A stretch of 64,000 nucleotides of DNA from positions 868,001 to 932,000 of the forward strand of contig NZ_BCWX01000002.1 of NCBI RefSeq assembly GCF_001894805.1, in the 5' to 3' direction. A model generated the notes under the pieces. That model saw only the letters and a list, made by a program, of their open reading frames with translations, did not search any database and was not told the origin of the DNA. A program made the translations under genes and the position numbers. The stretch comes from Rhodococcus globerulus NBRC 14531 (lineage in GTDB: Bacteria; Actinomycetota; Actinomycetes; Mycobacteriales; Mycobacteriaceae). Below, in pieces: positions 37,042 through 48,064 of this stretch; position 1 is the stretch's first letter, and each line of letters opens with the position of its first letter.

Positions 37042-37059
37042 AACCGACCCCAGATCGCC

Positions 37060-38025
37060 ATGCTGCACCTGAGGGTGATCTGCCCGCCCGAGCGCACCGA
37101 GGAAGTTCTCGGTGCGCTCGAGGCGGAATGCGGGGCTACCCACATTGTGGTGTCGCGTGGCATTGCCATCGATCCGCGCGGCGATGTCGTGCAGGCCGAT
37201 GTTGCCCGCGAGTCTGCGAACGACGTCATAGTCGCGATGCAGGATCTCGGAATCCCTGAGCACGGCGCGGTGACGCTGGTTCCGGTGGAGACAGTGTTGT
37301 CGGCCGCGGCACGCAAAGCAGAACACGATGCACCTGGTGACGGCGCCGAGACAGTGGTCTGGGAAGAACTGTTGTCCCGGACTCGGGAGGAATCGACTCT
37401 CAATGGATTGTTTGTCGCTTTCCTGACTATCGCCTGCCTCCTGGCCGCAATCGGTGTAGTCACGGATTCACCGGTCACCATCGTCGGAGCGATGGTTGTG
37501 GGGCCGGAATTCGGCCCGCTGGCCGCGCTCTCGGTTGCCCTGGTTCGACGTGATCGAAAGCTACGTAGACGTTCGATTCTTGCGTTGGTCGTCGCGTTCC
37601 CGGTGGCGATGGGTATCACTCTGCTCGCCACCTTTGTGGTGAAGTTCTTCGACTGGATGGACGTCACCACCCTCGAATCACTGCATCAAGTCGACTTCAT
37701 CTACAAAGTGGGACCGATCTCGTTTGTTGTCGCCCTCCTGGCCGGTTCTGCGGGCATGTTGGCCTTGATATCGGCGAAATCCGCCGCACTGGTCGGCGTG
37801 TTCATATCAGTGACTACAGTCCCGGCGGCCGGTTTCGCAGTAGTTGCTGCGGCTAACGGTGAATGGCGTATCGCCGGGCTGTCGTCGCTTCAGCTCGCCG
37901 TCAACATGCTGGGAATTGTCACCGCTTGCACACTCGTATTGTGGTTCAAGACCCGAGCCGATGAAGAGTTTGCTGCAGCGCTGAAAGGCATTTCAGGTTT
38001 GATCGGCGACGAGAAAGCGCGCTGA
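37060..38025 (+). CDS. DUF389 membrane protein
   Basis: This 321-residue protein has a soluble N-terminus (residues 1-80, ferredoxin-like) and about six membrane helices. The DUF389 signature is visible in V-G-A-M-V-V-G-P-E-F-G-P and A-A-I-G-V-V. DUF389 is a broadly conserved family of unknown function. It starts 18 bp after aspS, so they are probably cotranscribed. Confidence 0.85.
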   Translation: MLHLRVICPPERTEEVLGALEAECGATHIVVSRGIAIDPRGDVVQADVARESANDVIVAMQDLGIPEHGAVTLVPVETVLSAAARKAEHDAPGDGAETVVWEELLSRTREESTLNGLFVAFLTIACLLAAIGVVTDSPVTIVGAMVVGPEFGPLAALSVALVRRDRKLRRRSILALVVAFPVAMGITLLATFVVKFFDWMDVTTLESLHQVDFIYKVGPISFVVALLAGSAGMLALISAKSAALVGVFISVTTVPAAGFAVVAAANGEWRIAGLSSLQLAVNMLGIVTACTLVLWFKTRADEEFAAALKGISGLIGDEKAR

Positions 38026-38079
38026 CAGTAGAGAGCGAAGACGCATGATTCCAGCAACTTACGGGTAAGTTGATCAGTG

Positions 38080-39258
38080 ATGACCGTATTACTGGCAGAC
38101 CCCGTATCCGAAGTCGTGGCAGCTGCCGAGCAGTTGCTCACGCGCCGCACCGGAGCACCCGTTACCCTCGTGGATCCCACGGATCTGGGTGGCAGTGGAC
38201 GCACCATCGTGCTGCGCGTTCGAGTTGCCGAAAACCCGTTTTCCCTACCTCGCACATTGGTGATCAAGCAGGTCCGTGATCCCTATCTGGGTGTCAAGAA
38301 CGGCGTTACCCCGCCCGCTGAGGCAATCCACGTGTTCGATCCTGATACCGCGTTCCTGCGTGAAGCCGTGTCGTACCAATTCGCCAACGCATTGGCCAAG
38401 GACGCCCGTCCCGGCGCGGAACTGCTGGCATACGACTTGGACGCCAGGCTCCTCGTGCTCAGCGACCTCGGTGACGCCACCGCGATCAGCGTTCTTTTCC
38501 AGGACAGCGACGCAGACACCGTCACGAATACCCTGATGGCAATGGCCCAGGCAATGGGTCGCATGCACGCCGCCACCGTAGGACGTGAAGAAGATTTCAC
38601 AGCCCTGCTTCGACGTGCCGAGGTTGTCCACAGTTCCGACGAAGTGGCTGATCAGGTGGCGCGCGTCATCACCGACGTACCGTCGATGTTGGCGGACACA
38701 CTGGGTGTTGTTGTCGATCCGAATATTCTCGAACAGGTTCACCACGCGCAGAATCTGTTCAGCGGTGGGCGATTCCGCGCCTTCAGTCCGTCCGATCTGT
38801 GTCCGGACAACATCATCGTCAACGGCGAAGGTGTTCGATTCCTCGACTACGAGTGGGGTGGATACCGAGACGCGCTTCTCGACATCACGTACGCACTCGT
38901 GTCGTTCCCGGGATGCCTGTGCAACGTCGACCTGACCGAGGAACGCGCGTCGGCGATGGTCGACGCGTGGCGTTCGGAAGTGGTGGGCTTGTGGCCGGCG
39001 CTTGCCGACGAAGCCGAATTGGGTCGAGGACTGGTCGAGGCTCAGCTCATCTGGGTATGGCTGAGCACCTACATGTTCCTGCCCAATGATCATTCGCGGA
39101 TAGCCGCAGTGCGCGAGCACCATCTGTCGATTCCGCGTTCGGATGCGTTGCTGCGCCGTTGGGCACGGTTGGCGCGATCAGCCGAACTCGCAGGCAACGT
39201 CGCTGTGCATGACCACGCGAACGAGGTTGTCGCTGCACTCCGCGCACACGCTGAGTAA
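38080..39258 (+). CDS. Aminoglycoside-phosphotransferase-like kinase homologue
   Basis: This protein starts at ATG 38080, after an in-frame GTG at 38077. It has the APH/choline-kinase fold: V-I-K-Q-V-R-D with the ATP-binding Lys, F-S-P-S-D-L-C-P-D-N in the catalytic loop and F-L-D-Y-E-W-G-G metal site. The catalytic loop keeps the Asp and Asn, but Pro replaces the usual His. It may phosphorylate a small molecule, or be a degenerate member. Substrate is unknown. Confidence 0.75.
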   Translation: MTVLLADPVSEVVAAAEQLLTRRTGAPVTLVDPTDLGGSGRTIVLRVRVAENPFSLPRTLVIKQVRDPYLGVKNGVTPPAEAIHVFDPDTAFLREAVSYQFANALAKDARPGAELLAYDLDARLLVLSDLGDATAISVLFQDSDADTVTNTLMAMAQAMGRMHAATVGREEDFTALLRRAEVVHSSDEVADQVARVITDVPSMLADTLGVVVDPNILEQVHHAQNLFSGGRFRAFSPSDLCPDNIIVNGEGVRFLDYEWGGYRDALLDITYALVSFPGCLCNVDLTEERASAMVDAWRSEVVGLWPALADEAELGRGLVEAQLIWVWLSTYMFLPNDHSRIAAVREHHLSIPRSDALLRRWARLARSAELAGNVAVHDHANEVVAALRAHAE

Positions 39259-39278
39259 CGCACACACGAACCGATAAA

Positions 39279-39302
39279 GCGCCCGTGCCGGAGCACGGGC
39301 GC
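39279..39302 (+). terminator. Intrinsic terminator after the kinase-like gene
   Basis: A perfect 10-bp G+C-rich stem (39279-39288 with 39293-39302) with a 4-base loop is followed by TTTT. It lies between the convergent kinase-like and NTF2-like genes. Confidence 0.9.
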
Positions 39303-39318
39303 TTTTGCATGTCGAAGC

Positions 39319-39699
39319 TCAGTTGTCGGCGAGAGCGTCCGCCTCGGACAGATCCGTTGCCGCCAGCGCCGTCGCGAGATCGGGATGCCGGAAGGTAGAC
39401 GTGACCTGGTCCTCGACCACCCGGAACGCCGACGCAATGGTGGCGGTCTTGCCGGGTTCTGCGGCCCACGTCGCAGTCTGCTCGACAACGACAACTCCGT
39501 GGTGGACGTACATCTTGCCGGGAACAAGCGTCAAACCGGCGTTCGACGCCCACTCGCTCAGTGCTGCTAATCCTTGCGTTGCCCCGTCGGCTCCACCCAC
39601 CTCGATATCGTCGCTCGACAACTGCAGGAGCGTGTCGATGTCTTGGCTGTTGAGTGCGTCATGCCACGCGAGAACGGTGGCGATCTCAGAAGTGCTCAT
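39319..39699 (-). CDS. SnoaL/NTF2-like protein
   Basis: The 126-residue protein has an NTF2-like fold: A-W-H-D-A-L-N-S-Q-D-I-D-T-L-L near the start, then the beta-sheet patterns H-H-G-V-V-V-V-E-Q and A-F-R-V-V-E-D-Q-V. Such cavity proteins act as isomerases, cyclases or binders. No function is assigned. It diverges from rarA. Confidence 0.8.
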   Translation of the reverse strand: MSTSEIATVLAWHDALNSQDIDTLLQLSSDDIEVGGADGATQGLAALSEWASNAGLTLVPGKMYVHHGVVVVEQTATWAAEPGKTATIASAFRVVEDQVTSTFRHPDLATALAATDLSEADALADN

Positions 39700-39781
39700 G
39701 GCGACACGCTATCCAATTCGGCCCGACCGTGCTTTCCAGTTGGGACTTCGACGCGTCGGTACCTTCTAGTAGCGTCGTTTT

Positions 39782-41203
39782 GTGAGCGATTGGCAAGCTG
39801 AAGACAGCGTGGTGGCAGATGACGGCCTGTTCGAGGCAACTCCGGAAGAATCCGAGATCGTGGATGAACCAGATGTCGTCTCGGTAGCCGAGCGCGCCTT
39901 GTCCTCGTTGCCGCCCGGTGCTCCGCTGGCTGTCCGCATGCGCCCGCGCACTCTTGGTGAGGTTGTCGGCCAGCAGCACCTACTCGGGCCCGGTGCGCCG
40001 CTGCGGCGAATGGTCGAGGGATCCGGTGCCGCATCGGTACTTCTGTACGGGCCTCCTGGTACCGGCAAGACCACACTGGCGTCGTTGATTTCCGGCGCGA
40101 CCGGTCGGCGTTTCGAGGCGCTGTCTGCACTGTCGGCCGGTGTCAAAGAGGTTCGCGGTGTGATCGAACTGGCTAGGCGACGGCTCCTGAACGGCGAGCA
40201 GACCGTCCTGTTCATCGACGAGGTACACCGATTCTCGAAAACCCAGCAGGATGCGTTGTTGGCCGCTGTCGAGAATCGGATCGTCCTGTTGGTGGGCGCT
40301 ACCACCGAGAATCCGTCGTTCTCCGTGGTGTCGGCGTTGCTGTCCCGTTCGCTGGTTCTGCAATTGCAGGCGCTCACCGCAGCCGATGTTCAGGAGCTTC
40401 TCGAGCGGGCAGTGATCGACGAGCGTGGGTTCGGTGGCTCAGTCACCATTGCCGGCGACGCGATGGAACATCTGGTGCGGCTGGCGTCCGGTGACGCCCG
40501 CCGTGCGCTCACTGCTCTCGAGGCAGCAGCAGGCGCTGCGCTCGACACCGCTGGCGGCCAACCCGGACCCGTCGAAGTCGATCTCGCGACCGTGGAGGCC
40601 AGTGTCGACAAAGCCGCCGTTCGGTACGACCGTGACGGCGACCAGCACTACGACGTCATCAGCGCATTCATCAAGAGCATTCGAGGTTCCGACGTAGACG
40701 CGGCGCTGCATTACCTTGCGCGCATGCTGACTGCGGGGGAGGACCCGCGATTCATTGCGAGGCGACTGGTGGTTCACGCCAGCGAAGACATCGGGATGGC
40801 CGATCCGATGGCATTGCAGACGGCGATGGCTGCTGCTCAGGCCGTGCAGTTGATCGGAATGCCGGAGGCACGTCTCGCGCTTGCCCAGGCCACGATCCAT
40901 CTCGCGACCGCGCCGAAATCGGGTGCCGTCATCGAAGCGCTGGGTGCGGCCATGGCCGATGTGGCTGCCGGAAAGTCAGGTCTCGTGCCGCCGCATCTAC
41001 GTGACGGTCATTACAAGGGGGCTGAGAAATTGGGAAACGCGGTCGGATACAAGTACCCACACGACACCCGCGACGGCGTTCTACGGCAGCAATATCCACC
41101 GGACGAACTGGTCGGTGTCGACTATTACAAGCCGACTGGCCACGGAAATGAGCGGGAGATCGCCGATCGAGTGGGAAAATTGCGTCGAATCGTGCGGGGT
41201 TGA
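39782..41203 (+). CDS. rarA: RarA/MgsA replication-associated recombination ATPase
   Basis: The protein has 473 residues from GTG 39782. An AAA+ domain has Walker A G-P-P-G-T-G-K-T and Walker [10 protein letters not shown], plus the N-terminal [15 protein letters not shown] typical of MgsA/WRNIP1. The C-terminal tetramerisation region contains Y-P-H and Y-Y-K-P-T-G-H-G. It acts at stalled replication forks. Confidence 0.92.
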   Translation: MSDWQAEDSVVADDGLFEATPEESEIVDEPDVVSVAERALSSLPPGAPLAVRMRPRTLGEVVGQQHLLGPGAPLRRMVEGSGAASVLLYGPPGTGKTTLASLISGATGRRFEALSALSAGVKEVRGVIELARRRLLNGEQTVLFIDEVHRFSKTQQDALLAAVENRIVLLVGATTENPSFSVVSALLSRSLVLQLQALTAADVQELLERAVIDERGFGGSVTIAGDAMEHLVRLASGDARRALTALEAAAGAALDTAGGQPGPVEVDLATVEASVDKAAVRYDRDGDQHYDVISAFIKSIRGSDVDAALHYLARMLTAGEDPRFIARRLVVHASEDIGMADPMALQTAMAAAQAVQLIGMPEARLALAQATIHLATAPKSGAVIEALGAAMADVAAGKSGLVPPHLRDGHYKGAEKLGNAVGYKYPHDTRDGVLRQQYPPDELVGVDYYKPTGHGNEREIADRVGKLRRIVRG

Positions 41204-41294
41204 AGCTGTAATCGTGCGGGGTTAAAGCTGTAAGGTCCCTGCACGCTAGGCTGGACAACGACAGTTCGACGCTCATGAAGGTAAGGACCGGTTA

Positions 41295-43967
41295 GTGCAA
41301 ACCCACGAGATCCGCAGGCGATTCCTCGACCACTTCGTCAAGGCCGGCCACACTGAGGTGCCCAGCGCGTCGCTGATTCTCGACGATCCGAACCTTCTGT
41401 TCGTCAACGCCGGCATGGTTCCCTTCGTGCCGTTCTTCCTCGGCCAGCAGACGCCGCCATACTCGCGTGCGACGTCTGTGCAGAAGTGTGTTCGCACCTT
41501 GGACATCGAAGAGGTGGGCATCACCACCCGCCACAACACGTTCTTCCAGATGGCCGGCAATTTCTCCTTCGGTGACTACTTCAAGAAGGAAGCCATCTCG
41601 CACGCCTGGGCGCTGCTGACCGGTTCGGTTGACGACGGCGGCTACGGCATCGACCCGACGCGCCTGTGGGCCACTGTCTTTCACGATGACGACGAAGCAT
41701 TTGCGATCTGGCGCGACGAGGTCGGCGTGCCGGAAGAGCGCATTCAGCGCCGCGGCATGAAAGACAACTACTGGTCGATGGGCATCCCCGGACCGTGTGG
41801 GCCCTGCTCGGAAATCTTCTACGACCGCGGCGCCGAGTATGGCGTAGAGGGCGGCCCGGAAGCCGACGAGGATCGCTACATCGAGATCTGGAACCTCGTG
41901 TTCATGCAGAACGAGCGCGGCGAAGGCACCACGAAGGGTGACTACCCGATCCTCGGACCCCTGCCGAAGAAGAACATCGATACCGGCATGGGCGTCGAGC
42001 GTGTTGCCTTCCTCTTGCAGGGCGTCGAAAACGTCTACGAGACAGACCTTCTCCGTCCCGTCATCGAGAAGGCCGCTGAGCTGACCGGCAGCGTGTACGG
42101 CACCGATCACACGTCCGATGTTCGTTTCCGCGTCATCGCCGACCACGCCCGCACCGCCGCGATGCTGATTGCGGACGGCGTCAATCCCGGCAACTACGGC
42201 CGCGGCTACGTGCTACGCCGGTTGCTTCGCCGCATCGTGCGCTCGGCCAAACTGCTCGGCAGCGAGCAGCCCACCATGCGCGAGTTCATGATCGTCGTCC
42301 GCGACACCATGGCTCCGTCGTACCCGGTTCTCGAAACCGACTTCACGCGCATCGAGAATGTTGCCGTCGGTGAGGAAACAGCGTTCCTCAAGACTCTGGC
42401 ATCGGGATCGGCCTTGTTCGAGAACGCTGCCGAGACGGTCAAGTCGTCCGGAAAGTCGGTCATTGCCGGCGACCAGGCATTTGCCTTGCACGACACCTAC
42501 GGCTTCCCGATCGACCTGACACTCGAGATGGCGTCCGAGGCCGGTCTCACCGTCGACGAAGACGGCTTCCGCACCCTCATGGCCGAGCAGCGCAAGCGCG
42601 CCAAGGACGACGCTCAGGCTCGTAAGCACGCGCATGCCGACCTCACGGTCTACAAGGAACTGCTCGATCGCGGTCCCACCGAGTTCACCGGCTTCAACGA
42701 ACTGGTCTCCGAAGCTCATGTCCTCGCGCTCATCGTCGACGGCGTTCGTGTGCCGGTCGCCAAGGCGGGGCAGTCGGTTGAGGTCATCCTTGACCGCAGC
42801 CCGCTCTACGCAGAGTCCGGTGGACAGATCGCCGACATCGGATCGCTCACGGCGCCGGGACTCGAAGCCAAGGTCAACGACGTTCAGAAGATCGCCAAGA
42901 AGGTCTGGACGCACAAGGTCACCGTCCAGAAGGGCGAGATCACCGAAGGCGACATCGTTCTCGCACATGTCGACGCCGAATGGCGTAAGGGTGCAACCCA
43001 GGGACACTCCGGTACCCACATGGTGCACGCAGCGCTGCGTCAGGTGCTCGGCCCCAACGCCGTTCAGGCCGGCTCACTCAACAAGCCCGGCTACCTCCGC
43101 TTCGACTTCTCTTGGCAGGGTGCGCTTTCCGAGTCCCAGAAGCAGGACATCGAAGTTGTCACCAACGAGGCTGTCGCGTCCAACTTCGCGGTCAACACGT
43201 TTGTGACGGACCTCGACAAGGCCAAGTCGATGGGTGCCATGGCACTCTTCGGTGAGAACTACGGCGACGAGGTTCGCGTCGTCGAAATCGGCGGCCCGTT
43301 CTCGATGGAACTCTGCGGCGGCACGCACGTCGGAAGTTCCGCTCAGATCGGTCAGGTCACTCTGCTCGGTGAGCAGTCCGTCGGCTCCGGCATCCGCCGT
43401 GTCGAGGCGTACGTCGGTTTGGATTCCTACCGTTATCTGGCCAAGGAGCGCGCGCTTCTGGCCGGACTGTCCGCATCGCTCAAGGTTCCGTCCGAAGAGG
43501 TTCCGGCTCGCGTCGAAGCGCTTGTCGAGCGTCTCAAGGTGGCCGAGAAGGAACTGGAGCAGACCAAGGCCAAGGCTGTTCTGGCTGCAGCCGGTGAGTT
43601 CGTCGACAAGGCCAAGCGCATCGGCAGTGTGCTCGTGATCGCAGAACCTGCACCCGCCGGCGTCGGAGCCAACGACCTGCGCACGCTCGTCACCGACATC
43701 AAGGGTCGCCTGGGCTCGGAGCCCGCAGTGGTCGCATTGCTCGGCGACACCGACGGCAAGGTGCCCTTCGTGGTTGCCACCAGTAAGGCTGCGCAGGCGC
43801 TCGGCGTGAAGGCAGGCGACCTCGTCGGCTCGTTCGGACCGAAGATCGGTGGTCGAGGCGGCGGAAAGCCCGACATGGCTCAGGGGTCGGGTTCCGACGC
43901 CTCCGGAATCCCGGCGGCGCTCGATGCGATCCGGGACCGGGTCGCAGAACTGGCGGGCGGCAGCTAA
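41295..43967 (+). CDS. alaS: Alanyl-tRNA synthetase
   Basis: The protein has 890 residues from GTG 41295. The class II catalytic core has R-R-R-F-L-D-H-F near the start and [14 protein letters not shown]. The editing domain shows G-H-S-G-T-H and C-G-G-T-H-V motifs with the zinc ligands, and the C-terminal domain includes [12 protein letters not shown]. ruvX follows after 2 bp. Confidence 0.97.
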   Translation: MQTHEIRRRFLDHFVKAGHTEVPSASLILDDPNLLFVNAGMVPFVPFFLGQQTPPYSRATSVQKCVRTLDIEEVGITTRHNTFFQMAGNFSFGDYFKKEAISHAWALLTGSVDDGGYGIDPTRLWATVFHDDDEAFAIWRDEVGVPEERIQRRGMKDNYWSMGIPGPCGPCSEIFYDRGAEYGVEGGPEADEDRYIEIWNLVFMQNERGEGTTKGDYPILGPLPKKNIDTGMGVERVAFLLQGVENVYETDLLRPVIEKAAELTGSVYGTDHTSDVRFRVIADHARTAAMLIADGVNPGNYGRGYVLRRLLRRIVRSAKLLGSEQPTMREFMIVVRDTMAPSYPVLETDFTRIENVAVGEETAFLKTLASGSALFENAAETVKSSGKSVIAGDQAFALHDTYGFPIDLTLEMASEAGLTVDEDGFRTLMAEQRKRAKDDAQARKHAHADLTVYKELLDRGPTEFTGFNELVSEAHVLALIVDGVRVPVAKAGQSVEVILDRSPLYAESGGQIADIGSLTAPGLEAKVNDVQKIAKKVWTHKVTVQKGEITEGDIVLAHVDAEWRKGATQGHSGTHMVHAALRQVLGPNAVQAGSLNKPGYLRFDFSWQGALSESQKQDIEVVTNEAVASNFAVNTFVTDLDKAKSMGAMALFGENYGDEVRVVEIGGPFSMELCGGTHVGSSAQIGQVTLLGEQSVGSGIRRVEAYVGLDSYRYLAKERALLAGLSASLKVPSEEVPARVEALVERLKVAEKELEQTKAKAVLAAAGEFVDKAKRIGSVLVIAEPAPAGVGANDLRTLVTDIKGRLGSEPAVVALLGDTDGKVPFVVATSKAAQALGVKAGDLVGSFGPKIGGRGGGKPDMAQGSGSDASGIPAALDAIRDRVAELAGGS

Positions 43968-43969
43968 CG

Positions 43970-44506
43970 GTGGCAGCGGCTGTGCAGGGTCCCGATCGCC
44001 CCGGCGTCGACGACCCTGGCCGCGGACGCCGCGTCGCGATCGATGTTGGCAGTGTCCGGATCGGGGTTGCGTCCAGCGACCCCGACGGGATTCTTGCGAC
44101 ACCGGTCGAGACTGTGCCTCGCTCGAAGGAACGTGGACCCGACGCGCCGGATATCCGGCGGATTATCGACATCGTGTCCGAATACGAGGCCGTGGAGGTT
44201 ATCGTCGGACTGCCACAGACGCTGCGCGGCGAGCAAGGCAAAGCCGCCGGCATCGCCACTGCATTCGCAAAACGACTGCAGCGGGCCGTCGAACCGATCC
44301 CGGTGAGACTGTCCGACGAGCGACTGACGACGGTCACGGCTGCGCGCAACCTCCGCGAAAGTGGAGTCAAAGCTCGCGGTCAGCGTCCGATGATCGATCA
44401 GGCTGCGGCAGTGGAGATCCTGCAAGGCTGGCTGGACGAGCGGAGTAGAGCAGTGAAACCAGGGGAGTCGTCGGGGGACACGCCTGTGTCGGAGTCCGAT
44501 CGGTGA
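43970..44506 (+). CDS. ruvX: RuvX/YqgF-family putative Holliday-junction resolvase / pre-16S nuclease
   Basis: The protein has 178 residues from GTG 43970, with RNase-H-like motifs [14 protein letters not shown] and V-I-V-G-L-P, then [11 protein letters not shown]. YqgF nucleases mature the 5' end of 16S rRNA. A Holliday-junction role is older and less certain. It forms an operon with alaS, mltG and aroE by overlaps. Confidence 0.9.
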   Translation: MAAAVQGPDRPGVDDPGRGRRVAIDVGSVRIGVASSDPDGILATPVETVPRSKERGPDAPDIRRIIDIVSEYEAVEVIVGLPQTLRGEQGKAAGIATAFAKRLQRAVEPIPVRLSDERLTTVTAARNLRESGVKARGQRPMIDQAAAVEILQGWLDERSRAVKPGESSGDTPVSESDR

Positions 44507-45813
44507 GCGGGCGGTGGGATGAGGGCGGCTCCGGCCGGCCCACCGGTTCATTCGATTTCGACAACGACGAGACCATGGTCATGCGTGCGCTGCCACAGAC
44601 CATCGAGCCGCCGCACATGTCCAGGGCTGAGGCGCGCAAACAACGCGAAGCGCAGTCCAAGCGAGCCAAACGGGGCAAGAAGGTCGGTGTCCTCGCGCTC
44701 CTTGTCTTGGTGATCGCGGTTCTGGGCGTGGGTGCCTACGGTGCGACGTGGTACATGAACCGCACTCAAGCGGCGGCCGACTACGCCGGGCCGGGCGGGG
44801 CGCCCGTCGTGATCCAGATCCTTCCGGGTGAAACTGCCTCGGAGATCGGTGCCACGCTTGCCGAGAAGGACGTGGTTGCCAGTTCGGCGGCGTTCTACAA
44901 CGCGGCCGTGAGTAACTCGGCGGAGATCCAGAAAGTTCAGCCCGGTTTCTACCAGGTACCTGTACAAAGCAGTGCAGCAGACGCTCTGGATACGTTGGTC
45001 ACTCCTGAATCTCGTGTCGGCCTGGTCGTCGTTGCCGCAGGGCGTCAACTCCACGACAGCAGCGACGCGCAGACCGGTGCTCTCAAGAAGGGCATCTACA
45101 ACCTCATCGAGGAAGCCAGCTGCGTCGGATCAGCCAGTGCACAGACTTGTGTGACGGCCGACGAATTGAATACTGCGGGAGCGTCTTCCGATCTCGCTGC
45201 GTTGGGCGTTCCCTCGTGGGCGATGTCGTCCGTGCAGGGTGTGCCGGACAAAGACCGTCAACTCGAAGGCCTCATTGCGGCAAGTAGTTGGGATTTCGAT
45301 CCCACCGGAACGCCGACGGAAATCCTGCGGACACTAGTCCAAGGCAGCGCCGAGAAGTACGAAAGCACCGGCATTCTGACAGCCGGATCCGGCGTCGGAC
45401 TCTCGCCGTACCAACTGTTGGTCGCGGCGTCGCTGGTCGAGCGTGAGGCTCTGCCCGACGACATGTCGAAGGTCGCCCGCGTGATCGTCAACCGCTTGGC
45501 CGTAGATCAGCCGTTGCAGTTCGACTCCACTGTCAACTACTCGCTCGACACCACCGAAGTTGCGACGACGGATGATGATCGCGCGCGGGTGACGCCGTGG
45601 AACACCTACGCAATGCCGGGATTGCCCGCAACCCCGATTGCGTCACCGAGCATCGAAGCGCTTCAGGCAGTCGAATCCCCGGCCCTCGGAGACTGGCTGT
45701 ACTTCGTCACCATCAACATGCAAGGCGAAACGCTCTTCACCCACAGTTACGACGAGCACCTCGCCAACATCGTTCTAGCGCAGGAAAGCGGGATTCTCGA
45801 CAGTGGTCGGTAG
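44503..45813 (+). CDS. mltG: Endolytic transglycosylase MltG
   Basis: The protein has 436 residues from GTG 44503 (4-base overlap with ruvX). A long charged cytoplasmic N-terminus is followed by a transmembrane segment at about residues 65-85, then the YceG domain with the catalytic-Glu motif [12 protein letters not shown]. MltG cuts nascent glycan strands and sets their length. The overlap with aroE follows the usual actinobacterial order. Confidence 0.92.
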   Translation: MSGRWDEGGSGRPTGSFDFDNDETMVMRALPQTIEPPHMSRAEARKQREAQSKRAKRGKKVGVLALLVLVIAVLGVGAYGATWYMNRTQAAADYAGPGGAPVVIQILPGETASEIGATLAEKDVVASSAAFYNAAVSNSAEIQKVQPGFYQVPVQSSAADALDTLVTPESRVGLVVVAAGRQLHDSSDAQTGALKKGIYNLIEEASCVGSASAQTCVTADELNTAGASSDLAALGVPSWAMSSVQGVPDKDRQLEGLIAASSWDFDPTGTPTEILRTLVQGSAEKYESTGILTAGSGVGLSPYQLLVAASLVEREALPDDMSKVARVIVNRLAVDQPLQFDSTVNYSLDTTEVATTDDDRARVTPWNTYAMPGLPATPIASPSIEALQAVESPALGDWLYFVTINMQGETLFTHSYDEHLANIVLAQESGILDSGR

Positions 45814-46630
45814 CACCTCAACCGCACGCAAGGCAGCAGTTCTCGGCAGCCCCATTCAGCATTCGAAGTCCCCGTTGCTACATCTCGCGGCGTACGAGGC
45901 CTTGGGTCTGACCGACTGGACCTACGAGCGGATCGAATGCACGGGGGAGCAGTTGCCCGCGCTTGTCGACGGGCTCGGGCCCGAATGGGTTGGGCTGTCG
46001 GTCACGATGCCGGGCAAGATCGCAGCCCTCGAATACGCGTCGGAGCGCACCGCGCGCGCCGTTGTCATCGGGTCGGCAAACACGTTGGTGCGCATCGACG
46101 GTGGATGGCGGGCTGACTGCACCGATGTGGACGGTGTCAGCGGTGCGTTGATCGCCGGCGGTGTCGGTGATCTCACCGGTGCCCCCGCCGTGGTGGTCGG
46201 GGCCGGCGGAACGGCTCGGCCGTCGCTGGTTGCCTTGGCGGATATGGGTGTTCGCAACGTGACTGTCGTCGCCCGCGATCCGGGTCGTGCATCGGGCGCC
46301 ATCGAATGCGGCGCTGCGGTTGGCTTGGACATTGATCTTGTTGCCTTCGATGATCCTCGTCTCGGCGGAATCTGTGCCGATTCGGCAGTTCTGGTCAGCA
46401 CCGTTCCCGCTGATGCGGCGGCACCCTTTGCCGCGGAACTGGGTAAGGCACCTTTTGTCCTCGACGCGATTTACAACCCCTGGCCGACGCCGCTGGCCTC
46501 GGCCGTCGAGGCCGCCGGTGGCACCGTGATCGGTGGCCTGGCGATGTTGCTCAATCAGGCCTTCGGGCAGGTTGAGCAGTTCACGGGTAAGCCCGCACCA
46601 CGTGAGGCGATGGCTGCCGCTATCGCTTAG
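45803..46630 (+). CDS. aroE: Shikimate dehydrogenase
   Basis: The protein has 275 residues from GTG 45803, overlapping mltG by 11 bases. It shows the shikimate-binding S-P-I-Q-H-S-K-S-P and V-T-M-P-G-K segments, the NADP site G-A-G-G-T-A-R-P-S and the C-terminal M-L-L-N-Q-A-F. It reduces 3-dehydroshikimate in aromatic amino acid synthesis. The stop is at the left end of a recombined segment. Confidence 0.92.
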   Translation: MVGSTSTARKAAVLGSPIQHSKSPLLHLAAYEALGLTDWTYERIECTGEQLPALVDGLGPEWVGLSVTMPGKIAALEYASERTARAVVIGSANTLVRIDGGWRADCTDVDGVSGALIAGGVGDLTGAPAVVVGAGGTARPSLVALADMGVRNVTVVARDPGRASGAIECGAAVGLDIDLVAFDDPRLGGICADSAVLVSTVPADAAAPFAAELGKAPFVLDAIYNPWPTPLASAVEAAGGTVIGGLAMLLNQAFGQVEQFTGKPAPREAMAAAIA

Positions 46631-46640
46631 TGGTCCTGGT

Positions 46641-46658
46641 CAGAAGTTCGTCGGGGGT
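46641..46658 (+). repeat. Left copy of an 18-bp inverted repeat pair
   Basis: CAGAAGTTCGTCGGGGGT begins 11 bp after the aroE stop and recurs inverted at 48359-48376. Similarity extends outward (GGTC near 46631 and GACCACT near 48381). The pair brackets the integrase remnant and its cargo. Confidence 0.8.
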
Positions 46659-46984
46659 GGTTTCCAGGCGGTGGGGTCGGCGAGGTAGAGCACTCTTTGA
46701 GTCCGTCGAGGACGAATTTCGGTACCGCGACCTCACCGGACCGTCTTGCCCTTGGTGGTCCCGCTGTAGTGCTTGCTGCCCAACTGAACCTCGGTGTCGG
46801 AGACCGTCAGTCGCGCCCGGGTGAAGTTCATATCGCGGACTCGCAGTGCGATGGCCTCACTCCAGCGGCAGCCACAGTAGGCGAGCACCAGCACAAGGAG
46901 CCCGTGCCCGTGACGGTCTGCCTCGGTCGATAGTCGGTCTACGTCTTCGGCCGTCAGGTAGATGTGCCGATTGCAGTCCCGCGG
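46650..46984 (-). pseudogene. Tyrosine recombinase (integrase) remnant
   Basis: The reverse strand reads R-H-I-Y-L-T-A-E-D-V-D-R-L, then A-Y-C-G-C-R-W-S-E-A-I-A-L-R and D-M-N-F, the catalytic-Arg region of phage-type tyrosine recombinases. The frame hits TGA at 46733-46735. One base shift restores E-V-A-V-P-K-F-V-L-D-G-L. The N-terminal core-binding part and the H-x-x-R/Tyr catalytic end are missing. Confidence 0.8.
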
Positions 46985-47011
46985 TTATCGGTGAAGGTGG
47001 GTACCTGGTCC

Positions 47012-48058
47012 TCAGGCCGGGGCGATACCGAGTTCCGCACCCACGTACGACATGTCGTCGACGCCCTGGGCATTCGAGAATGCCGTGAAAGCAAGCTCGT
47101 TGGGATGTGCCACTCCAGCGACGTCGCGCAAGGTCACCATTGTCCGAACGGCCAGTTCGTGCATGGTGGGATGCGTCGTGTCCCTTCCGGTCGGCGGGCC
47201 CAGCCAGATCGGCGCGTCGACAGCCCCGTGGTGATCGGGCGTCCACTGCCACCCGAGAACGCTCATCAGCCGGTTGATTTCCTTCAGGTCCGATCTTGCA
47301 GCATCCCCGAAACCACACTCGCTGTCGATGTCACCACCGGAGTTGTAGAACTGTACGTCAACCTGGTTGTTCGATCCTTTTTGAGGGGCATCCAGGATGA
47401 CATTGCCCAGCCACGGCAAAGTGGCCAGAACCCACTCGAACCGCGTGACGAACTCGTCCCACCCTGAGCACCGTGCCGGAAGGCCGGACAACGTCGGACG
47501 GTCGGAAGCGACCTCGCCCACCCGCTGTGTGGGGGTGGGGCCGAAGTTGTTGTAAGAGCTGACGCGGAGCCGGTCAGGAGTCGTACCTAATCCGTCGCGC
47601 AACACCGCGACGATTGCAGCGGCGATCTCGTATCGTTGGTCGTCGGCATTGTGGCGCCATCCCGTTCTCCACTCCCGCGCATACTCCTCGACACGCTGGC
47701 CCTCGTGTTCGACGTCGTGATCGCGGCCGATATGGATTTCGACAGACTTCCACAACGGCTGGTCGCGTGGCACCCAACGACCGGACTCACGGTCACGGAC
47801 CTGGGAAAACAAGGTGGTCCGCTGCGACTGGATCACCGCCCGTAATCGGGCAGCCGTCACCGGTTCATCGGGCACCGTCACCCTGATATCAAGTCCTTTG
47901 TCATCTTCTCGGAACAGGATCCGTTGCCCGGTCAACGTGTCGCGCAGTTGAAGGCTGTCGCCATCCGTCGGCGAAATCAGCGTCTCGTTTTCATCCCAGT
48001 CCGGGTACAGCACCAGTTGGATGTCCTCGAACAGACTGGTCCAAACGTCATCAGCCAC
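47012..48058 (-). CDS. Hypothetical protein, possible TY-Chap (YbjN/CesT-like) domain
   Basis: The protein has about 348 residues from GTG 48058, five bases after GGGGAG; an in-frame GTG at 48064 is too close to that site. It is soluble, acidic and Trp-rich. The segment W-D-E-F-V-T-R-F-E-W-V-L followed by V-D-V-Q-F-Y-N-S-G-G resembles actinobacterial TY-Chap peptide-binding-chaperone domains, and a second P-x-L-rich unit ends the protein. The similarity is tentative. It is the only intact gene between the integrase remnant and the A24 peptidase, so it looks like cargo. Confidence 0.6.
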   Translation of the reverse strand: MADDVWTSLFEDIQLVLYPDWDENETLISPTDGDSLQLRDTLTGQRILFREDDKGLDIRVTVPDEPVTAARLRAVIQSQRTTLFSQVRDRESGRWVPRDQPLWKSVEIHIGRDHDVEHEGQRVEEYAREWRTGWRHNADDQRYEIAAAIVAVLRDGLGTTPDRLRVSSYNNFGPTPTQRVGEVASDRPTLSGLPARCSGWDEFVTRFEWVLATLPWLGNVILDAPQKGSNNQVDVQFYNSGGDIDSECGFGDAARSDLKEINRLMSVLGWQWTPDHHGAVDAPIWLGPPTGRDTTHPTMHELAVRTMVTLRDVAGVAHPNELAFTAFSNAQGVDDMSYVGAELGIAPA

Positions 48059-48064
48059 AACCAC

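Noticed and set aside
35263-37326. Long reverse-strand open frame opposite aspS
   Set aside because: It mirrors aspS and DUF389 coding on the other strand; composition is that of an antisense shadow in G+C-rich DNA.
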